From NCBI GenBank assembly GCA_005116745.1, contig SWDS01000001.1:248001-312000 (forward strand): a DNA stretch of 64,000 nt. The letters are read 5' to 3'. The translations under genes were made by a program, and so were the position numbers. The notes beneath the pieces are model-generated. The model saw only the letters and a list, made by a program, of their open reading frames with translations. It made no database searches and was not told where the DNA came from. Shown here in pieces: positions 58,354-64,000 of this stretch (position 1 is its first letter; every line of letters starts with the position of its first letter). Source of the DNA: Nitrospira sp. Its GTDB lineage: Bacteria > Nitrospirota > Nitrospiria > Nitrospirales > Nitrospiraceae.

Positions 58354-59967
58354 ATGTCAGAGTCTCCCGTTTCGGCCGGTGCTCCAGCCAAACCCCAGGA
58401 CGAGAATCAGTCGGTCGTCAAAGCGGCTGGGATGATCGGGGTCGCGACGTTTTCCAGTCGCGTGCTCGGCTTTGTCCGTGACATGGTTCTCGCCAAGCTC
58501 TTCGGCGCCACGCCGGCAGCCGATGCCTTCTTCGTTGCCTATCGTATCCCGAACCTGCTTCGTGAGCTTTTTGCCGAAGGCTCGATGTCCGCCGCGTTCA
58601 TTCCCGTCTTCACCGAATATCACACGCTCAAGTCCAAGCAGGATGCGTGGGAGTTGGCCAGCGCCGTATTCACGACGTTGCTGACCATTGTGACCGGGAT
58701 TACCATACTTGGGATCTTGGGAGCGGCGGGTATTGTCTGGCTCTTGGCTCCGGGGTTCCATGATGATCCGACCCGACTTGAAATGACGACGTTGCTCACG
58801 CGCATGATGTTTCCCTATCTCATTTTTATCAGCCTCGCCGCGCTGGCCATGGGAATCCTCAATTCTCTGCGGGCTTTCGCGGCCCCGGCGTTTTCTCCGG
58901 TCTTTTTCAATTTGTTCATCATCGGGTGCTCGCTCTTTCTGGCGCCAACCATGCGGGAACCCATCCTCGGTGTCGCCATTGGTGTTGTCGCCGGTGGCGC
59001 GGCGCAGTTTGCCATGCAATTGCCTGGGCTCAAGCTGCGCGGCATGTTGTTCGGATTCACGTTCAACCCCGGGCATCCCGGTGTGAGAAAGATCGGTCGG
59101 CTGATGATTCCGTCGCTGCTCGGGCTGTCGGTGACACAGATCAATATCACCGTGAGCACGATTCTGGGATCGTTTTTTGCCGGCGGCCCGACCTATCTCT
59201 TTTACGGCATGCGGCTCATTCAATTTCCCCTTGGCATTTTTGGCGTCGCCTTGGCCACGGCCATCCTCCCCACCTTATCGGCACAAGCGGCCCGAGGTGC
59301 GTTGGACGAATTGCGCACGACGCTCGGGTTCGGTCTACGCATGATTCTCTTTATCATTGTGCCGGCGATGGTGGGCTTGATCTTGCTGCGGACGCCGCTT
59401 GTGCATCTCTTTTTTGAGCACGGCACGTTCACAGCGCATGATACCGCTGAGACTGCCTTTGCGGTGCTGTGCTATGCCCTTGGCTTGTGGGCATTCGGGG
59501 GAGTGCGTATTATTGTCTCGGCGTTCTACTCGTTGAAGGACACGACCACGCCGGCCATTTCTGCTGCGATTGCGGTGGTGGCGAATATCCTGTTTTCGCT
59601 GGTGCTGATGTCGCACCTGGGGGCGGCAGGGCTGGCGCTTGCGACTGCGCTAGCTGCGATGGTCAATGGCGGAATTCTCGTGGTGGTGTTGAATCGTCGG
59701 CTGGGTGGTGTCGAGTGGAAATCAGTCATTCGCTCGGCTGGACGAGTGCTGGTGGCCTGTGTGCCCATCGTCATGGCCTGTTGGTGGGTGGCTGGTGCTC
59801 AGGTCTGGACTCAGCCTGACGACTGGGCCGAGAAATCCGGCATGCTTATCGCTGCCATTGGGTTGAGTATCGGCGGATATTTTGGCGTCCATGCCTTGTT
59901 GAGGTCGGATGAATTGGGTGTCGTATGGGGGATGGTGCGGAGAAAGTTGGGACGGTTCATCGGCTAG
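58354..59967 (+). CDS. murJ: Lipid II flippase MurJ/MviN
   Basis: The product is 537 aa with about 14 transmembrane helices. The N-terminal GVATFSSRVLGFVRDMVLAK, FGATPAADAFFVAYRIPNLLRELFAEG and AFIPVF are diagnostic of MurJ, as is FYSLKDTTTPAISA. It moves lipid-linked peptidoglycan precursor across the inner membrane. The full length suggests a functional protein. Confidence 0.96.
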   Translation: MSESPVSAGAPAKPQDENQSVVKAAGMIGVATFSSRVLGFVRDMVLAKLFGATPAADAFFVAYRIPNLLRELFAEGSMSAAFIPVFTEYHTLKSKQDAWELASAVFTTLLTIVTGITILGILGAAGIVWLLAPGFHDDPTRLEMTTLLTRMMFPYLIFISLAALAMGILNSLRAFAAPAFSPVFFNLFIIGCSLFLAPTMREPILGVAIGVVAGGAAQFAMQLPGLKLRGMLFGFTFNPGHPGVRKIGRLMIPSLLGLSVTQINITVSTILGSFFAGGPTYLFYGMRLIQFPLGIFGVALATAILPTLSAQAARGALDELRTTLGFGLRMILFIIVPAMVGLILLRTPLVHLFFEHGTFTAHDTAETAFAVLCYALGLWAFGGVRIIVSAFYSLKDTTTPAISAAIAVVANILFSLVLMSHLGAAGLALATALAAMVNGGILVVVLNRRLGGVEWKSVIRSAGRVLVACVPIVMACWWVAGAQVWTQPDDWAEKSGMLIAAIGLSIGGYFGVHALLRSDELGVVWGMVRRKLGRFIG

Positions 59968-59981
59968 TCAGGAGTCGTGTG

Positions 59982-60500
59982 ATGAGGCGTGCGATAGTAT
60001 TTAAGTCCCTCTGGGGCTGGATGGGGATTTCTGAGTCCGACAAAGGGATTCGATCGATTGTATTACCCAAAAAATCGAAGCGAGCAGTCGAGTCTGAGCT
60101 CAGAGCAGAGTCGAATGAGCTAGTGCAACAAGGAGCGTCCACCAGACTGGAAGTAGCCCGTCGTCAGTTGCTCGACTATCTAGCAGGAAAACGAAGCATC
60201 TTCGACGTGCCGCTCGATTTCTCACAGGGAACCTCGTTCCAACGACAGGTCTGGCGGACGTTGCAGCGAGTGCCGTATGGCAAGCTCCGTTCGTACCAAT
60301 GGATTGCGTTACGTGTGGGCGGACCTCAGTATGCCCGCGCGGTCGGCAACGCGGTCGGTGCGAATCCGTTGCCGATCGTGATTCCTTGTCACAGGATTGT
60401 CGCCCACGATGCCTCGCTCGGCGGCTTCTCCGGTGGACTATCCATGAAACGGATGTTGCTGTCGCTCGAAGGGACGCTCACTCAATTGCAGGGAGGATGA
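59982..60500 (+). CDS. ogt: Methylated-DNA--protein-cysteine methyltransferase
   Basis: The ATG at 59982 has AGGAG 7 bases upstream. The product is 172 aa with the acceptor motif IPCHRIVA and the helix-turn-helix around RTLQRVPYGKLRSY and AVGNAVGANPLPIV. It repairs O6-alkylguanine in DNA by suicide transfer to the Cys. The next gene starts 9 bp downstream. Confidence 0.94.
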   Translation: MRRAIVFKSLWGWMGISESDKGIRSIVLPKKSKRAVESELRAESNELVQQGASTRLEVARRQLLDYLAGKRSIFDVPLDFSQGTSFQRQVWRTLQRVPYGKLRSYQWIALRVGGPQYARAVGNAVGANPLPIVIPCHRIVAHDASLGGFSGGLSMKRMLLSLEGTLTQLQGG

Positions 60501-60509
60501 CGTCAGCCG

Positions 60510-60959
60510 ATGAGAGCAGTCCTTCAGCGCGTCACTAGTGCCTCAGTGGAAGTCGATGGGAAGATTGTGGGCCGGATCCAACAGGGTCTGATGGTGTTGT
60601 TGGGTGTTGCGAAAGGCGATGACGCGTCTGACGCGAAGTATCTGGTCGACAAAATCCGGACCCTCCGCATCTTTGCCGATGAGCAGGGAAAGATGAATCG
60701 ATCGCTCACAGAGGTCGGTGGAGGCGTGCTGTTGGTCACCCAATTCACGCTGTTGGGCCGGACGACCAACGGGCGCCGCCCCAGTTTTGACGAGGCTGGT
60801 TTTCCTGATGACGCCAAGCGCCTCTATGAACAGGTCGCGGCTGATTTGCGGGCATGCGGGACGCCGGTTGAAACGGGAGTCTTTGCTGCCCATATGGAGG
60901 TGGCCTTAGTGAACGACGGACCAGTGACATTCGTGGTGGATAGCGGGGAGAGGCGCTAG
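60510..60959 (+). CDS. dtd: D-aminoacyl-tRNA deacylase
   Basis: The product is 149 aa. The family motifs are present: RAVLQRVTSASVEVDG, VTQFTLLG (in place of the more usual SQFTL) and the C-terminal NDGPVTFVVDS. It removes D-amino acids from tRNA in the cytoplasm. The short gap to ogt suggests cotranscription. Confidence 0.95.
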   Translation: MRAVLQRVTSASVEVDGKIVGRIQQGLMVLLGVAKGDDASDAKYLVDKIRTLRIFADEQGKMNRSLTEVGGGVLLVTQFTLLGRTTNGRRPSFDEAGFPDDAKRLYEQVAADLRACGTPVETGVFAAHMEVALVNDGPVTFVVDSGERR

Positions 60960-61023
60960 TTCGGATTCAAGGTCTGCCGATCGAGTCCGATAGAACTGGT
61001 GACGGTGAGATCGTACGCGACTC

Positions 61024-61032
61024 TGATATACT
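61024..61032 (+). promoter_or_regulatory. Extended -10 promoter upstream of 61056
   Basis: TGATATACT contains an extended -10 (TG-N-TATACT), 24 bases before the ATG. No -35 element is clear. Confidence 0.4.
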
Positions 61033-61055
61033 GAAGACAAATATTGGAGGTGCTG

Positions 61056-61622
61056 ATGGGAACTCAAGTTTCTCCACGACACCCGCTCCGGCAACTCTTC
61101 GGCGCCTTAACCGAGAAGAGCTTTATGGAACACCTCGGTTGGCCCGATGCCAAGGTCACATCCTACGTCTCAAATCTTTTAGTCGATTTTACCTCTACGG
61201 ATCAGCTCTATAAGATCAGAAATCGAGAGAATCAGCAGGTCGATTCGATTGTGGACTTACTCTTCGAGTCCGAGGTCATGCTTGAAGCCCAATCGCTGGA
61301 CCGTGAACGAGATGTGCATCGCCATATCGGTGATTTCACCCTGTTCATGGCGGGATTGTTTCCTGAGTACCTTCGACGGCTTAAAACGGCTGGGCGCATC
61401 TATCACAAGGACTTCCTTGTGGACTATGTGAAGACCGGCAAGCGGTCATACGGAATCGTTGCGCAGATCGGTCGTGATGATGCGGACACCAGCTTGCCCT
61501 TGTTTCGAAAACTGTCCGAGAACTTTGAACTCTGTGTGACAGGTCTGGGTTTTGTACGATCCGATCTCGATCGCATGCAGAATCCCGCCTATCAGAAGAC
61601 CCGGGACTTGCTCTTGAATTGA
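61056..61622 (+). CDS. Hypothetical cytoplasmic protein, 188 aa
   Basis: The ATG at 61056 has GGAGG 5 bases upstream. The product is largely helical with no signal peptide or transmembrane part (HPLRQLFGALTEKSFMEHLG, HIGDFTLFMAGLFPEYLRRL). I recognise no named domain. Its stop overlaps the next gene's TTG start (TTGA). Confidence 0.75.
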   Translation: MGTQVSPRHPLRQLFGALTEKSFMEHLGWPDAKVTSYVSNLLVDFTSTDQLYKIRNRENQQVDSIVDLLFESEVMLEAQSLDRERDVHRHIGDFTLFMAGLFPEYLRRLKTAGRIYHKDFLVDYVKTGKRSYGIVAQIGRDDADTSLPLFRKLSENFELCVTGLGFVRSDLDRMQNPAYQKTRDLLLN

Positions 61623-62503
61623 AATCTGTCCGCCCCATCATCCTCGTGCACGGGGGTGCCGGCCCTCGCGCGATGACCTCACCACAAGGCGACTGCCTGC
61701 GTGCCGCGCTGCAAGTCGGGTATCATTTCCTCGATCGAGGCAGCTCCGCACTCGTTGCCGTCGAACAGACCATTCGCGTGCTTGAGCGCAGCGGACTCTT
61801 TAATGCGGGAACAGGAGCGCATCTGCAACTCGACGGAGTGCGGCGGATGGATGCGTCCATCATGGAAGGGGATAGCTGGCGCGCCGGTGCTGTGGCCTCG
61901 ATTGAAGGTATCGTTCATCCGATCAGTGCTGCCAGGCTCGTGATGGAAGAAACAGATCATGTCTTGCTTGTGGGGCTCATGGCGACGAAGTTCGCCAGGC
62001 ATTTCAAGATGGAGCGCCACCGGCTTGGGACAAGACCTCGCCGGCTATCCTATGGCGCGATGCTCAAGCGGATAAAATCAGGACGGGATCGGCATGGGAC
62101 GGTCGGAGCTGTCGCACTCGATCGAGCTGGAATAGTTGCTGCTGGGGCATCGACTGGAGGGATTGATCGCATGCTGCCAGGCCGAGTGGGGGATACGCCG
62201 ATCATCGGCTGCGGGGTCTATGCTGACAATGAAGCCGGCGCGGTGTCGATGACGGGTTGGGGTGAGAGCATCATCCGTCTTGCAGTAGCCAAATCAATTT
62301 GCGATCTATTAGAACGAGGAAAGACGCCGGCGATGGCGGCACGGCTTGTGTTGCAGAAGCTGGTCGCTCGGATCAAGGGATCTGCCGGATGCCTGGTCCT
62401 CAATCCTCAAGGACGATTTACCATTCGTCATTCCACCCCGCACATGATGGCCGGATACTGGGCCGGACGTGGAATCCCCGTGGTCAACGATACCTTCCGA
62501 TAG
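61619..62503 (+). CDS. Isoaspartyl peptidase/L-asparaginase (Ntn-hydrolase)
   Basis: The product is 294 aa from a TTG overlapping the previous stop. Family motifs are PIILVHGGAGP at the N-terminus, GLFNAGTGAHLQLDG, and RHGTVGAVALD, where the Thr is the autoprocessing nucleophile. STGGIDRMLPGRVGD and CGVYADNEAGAVSMTGWGE follow. It cleaves itself into two subunits and hydrolyses isoaspartyl peptides or asparagine. The hydrolase call is strong. Confidence 0.93.
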   Translation: MKSVRPIILVHGGAGPRAMTSPQGDCLRAALQVGYHFLDRGSSALVAVEQTIRVLERSGLFNAGTGAHLQLDGVRRMDASIMEGDSWRAGAVASIEGIVHPISAARLVMEETDHVLLVGLMATKFARHFKMERHRLGTRPRRLSYGAMLKRIKSGRDRHGTVGAVALDRAGIVAAGASTGGIDRMLPGRVGDTPIIGCGVYADNEAGAVSMTGWGESIIRLAVAKSICDLLERGKTPAMAARLVLQKLVARIKGSAGCLVLNPQGRFTIRHSTPHMMAGYWAGRGIPVVNDTFR

Positions 62504-62515
62504 CTGAGGACTGCC

Positions 62516-63502
62516 GTGGCTCCTCATAAGGGACGGAAACCTAAACGCTATAGCCAGGTCGCGCGCATCAGCATCATGCTGCGTCGGCTCAGTGGTGGGG
62601 CGACGGTGGCAGAACTGGCCGATGAGTTCCAAGTCACAAAGCGCCAGGTCCACCGAGATCTGCAACAGATTGAGGACTCAGGTTACCCATTAGAGCAGGA
62701 AGAGGGAAAATGGAGGCTTCCTCCAGGGTTCAAAGGGCTGGAGGTTGCAGTGTCACCGTACGAGCTTATGTCGCTCCATCTCGCGCTGAGCCATCTGACG
62801 TACTTGAAAGGCACACCGTTTGTTGAGGATTTGGAGACCATCATTAAAAAAGTTGAAGCGAGCTTGCCCGATAAGGTGAGAAATCATCTTGATCGAATCA
62901 TCACGACCTTTGCGCCTCTCCAGCGGCCGGTCCGGGCCTATGCCACTCAAAGACAAGTCATCGAGTCCGTTCGAAAGGCATTACTTCGCCAACTCACGGT
63001 TGTTCTGCACGGCTACCGGAAGCCGGGAGAAAGCCCACAAGATTACAAGGTGAATCCCTATGGGCTGATTCTGTACCAGTATGGGCTGTACCTCATTGGG
63101 TATTCCCATCACGCGGCAGCGCTGCGAATGTTCGCGCTGGAGCGAGTCAAGACCATCACGGTCACAGAAGACATGTTCGATCTCCCCTCGTCTGTTTCTC
63201 TTGCGAAACGTCTCGATCGAGCCTTCGGTCTGATCGACGAGACACCGAAGGAAGTGAAAATCTGGATTGCGCCGGAGTGGGCCTATTTCGTCCAGGAACG
63301 AAGCTGGCATCCGACGCAGAGGATCAAGCTTCAGAAGGACGGTTCCGTGATTCTGACCATGCAGTGCGGCGGTCTCGACGAACTGACGGCATGGGTTCTG
63401 TCCTTCGGACCTGGGGCCAAGGTGCTCGGCCCGCAATCCCTGATCGACCAGGTCTCCAGCCAGCTGACAGCCGCCGCCCAATCATATCGATCCCTCCGCT
63501 AG
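62516..63502 (+). CDS. HTH/WYL-domain transcriptional regulator
   Basis: The product is 328 aa from a GTG. The N-terminal winged helix (RISIMLRRLSGGATVAELAD and VTKRQVHRDLQQIE) is of the YafY/DeoR-like type. A WYL domain (about 145-215) and a C-terminal WCX-like part follow. WYL proteins often sense nucleotides or DNA damage signals. It lies 12 bp after the asparaginase gene and 77 bp before the truncated gene at the window end, which it may control. Confidence 0.9.
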   Translation: MAPHKGRKPKRYSQVARISIMLRRLSGGATVAELADEFQVTKRQVHRDLQQIEDSGYPLEQEEGKWRLPPGFKGLEVAVSPYELMSLHLALSHLTYLKGTPFVEDLETIIKKVEASLPDKVRNHLDRIITTFAPLQRPVRAYATQRQVIESVRKALLRQLTVVLHGYRKPGESPQDYKVNPYGLILYQYGLYLIGYSHHAAALRMFALERVKTITVTEDMFDLPSSVSLAKRLDRAFGLIDETPKEVKIWIAPEWAYFVQERSWHPTQRIKLQKDGSVILTMQCGGLDELTAWVLSFGPGAKVLGPQSLIDQVSSQLTAAAQSYRSLR

Positions 63503-63579
63503 TCCTCTCCAACGCCCAGTGACTTATTCTGTCGCACCACCGTGTTAGGGTTCCCTTGCACATCAAGAAGGAGGGAGAC

Positions 63580-64000
63580 ATGAGTGAGTCCCTGTTTCTC
63601 CAGAGACAAAGTAGCCGGTTTCTTGCCGCGCATCCGCGTGAGGCAGGGTGGGTCGTCCATGAATTTGGCGGCGACTCGGCTGAAGAGCTGTCGCTGAACT
63701 ACCTATTGGATTGCCTCCGAGAGTGGCACCCGGCGGCAATCACACGCCGCACGGCCCTCCCGCTCGTTGGGGCGGGAACGTTTCGAAATTCGATGCCCAT
63801 CTGCGCTGCGTCCGAAGCAGGTGCCCTGAACAGCGATTCAGAAGAAGCAAACGCCTATGGCTGGCGAGGGACCATTGAATTGATCTGGAACGGCCACGAC
63901 ATCCATTGTCACGTGTTCTCACTTATGTTGGGCAAGGGCTGCTTTGGAATCTATTTCGTTGCGACCAAGTCCCTTGCTGCCTTTCGAGAACTTCTTCTCG
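63580..64000 (+). CDS. Unknown protein, N-terminal part (truncated by window end)
   Basis: The ATG at 63580 has AAGGAGGG 4 bases upstream and the frame stays open to the window edge (140 codons). The start is helical (FLQRQSSRFLAAHPREAGW), followed by a His/Trp-rich alpha-beta part (AYGWRGTIELIWNGHDIHCH, FGIYFVATKSLAAFRELL). It may be the N-terminal part of an AAA-type ATPase, but the diagnostic motifs would lie outside the window. Confidence 0.6.
   Translation, partial: MSESLFLQRQSSRFLAAHPREAGWVVHEFGGDSAEELSLNYLLDCLREWHPAAITRRTALPLVGAGTFRNSMPICAASEAGALNSDSEEANAYGWRGTIELIWNGHDIHCHVFSLMLGKGCFGIYFVATKSLAAFRELLL

Overview
The window looks like chromosomal DNA of a Gram-negative, moderately GC-rich bacterium, most probably a Nitrospira or close relative (inference). 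It has lpxC, TolC-type and lipoprotein outer-membrane parts, a sdh/frd complex with a single cytochrome b subunit, many response regulators without DNA-binding domains, and intergenic repeats of a kind I associate with Nitrospira. I see no rRNA, tRNA, CRISPR array, insertion sequence, prophage or plasmid origin.

Region 1 (1-9.7 kb): a truncated MscS channel with a small lipoprotein, an exported FGE-fold protein and a PPK2 polyphosphate kinase. After a 1 kb gene-free stretch holding a repeat, there is a compact operon of an exported protein of unknown function, a transmembrane TIR protein and two exported trypsin-FGE fusions. It ends with a pterin dehydratase. Region 2 (9.8-17 kb): a B12/radical-SAM enzyme of the RiPP C-methyltransferase type with no visible precursor peptide, a MNT-HEPN pair, a CMD/AhpD-like protein, an inositol monophosphatase, a HARE-HTH protein behind a near-perfect sigma70 promoter, a 13-residue lysine-rich micro-ORF, lpxC and a DUF3467 protein.

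Region 3 (17.2-50.6 kb) is the notable part. Two giant surface-type proteins (about 1567 and 2738 aa) each have an N-terminal LEPRxxFDGA-like motif, a DUF4347 domain, long beta-repeat arrays, and a conserved C-terminal hydrophobic segment with a basic tail. Each is followed by a membrane histidine kinase and a receiver protein, with start/stop overlaps. Between the two cassettes lies a tight operon of a TolC lipoprotein, a HlyD adaptor, a GAF-TM-HlyD protein and a PqqD-like/M50 site-2-protease/HlyD fusion. No ABC-transporter ATPase is present. A CheY-PAS-GGDEF-EAL protein, a REC-GGDEF protein and further REC-kinase hybrids surround it. My reading is that these genes export, process and control the two giant proteins, with c-di-GMP and phosphorelay input, and that the M50 protease may act on the C-terminal membrane segment.

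Region 4 (50.7-64 kb): housekeeping genes. These are sdhCAB (rTCA/TCA), a zinc-ribbon PilZ protein, LemA and two TPM-domain proteins, a bactofilin, MurJ, an O6-alkylguanine methyltransferase, D-aminoacyl-tRNA deacylase, an Ntn-hydrolase asparaginase, a WYL regulator and a truncated unknown gene at the window end.
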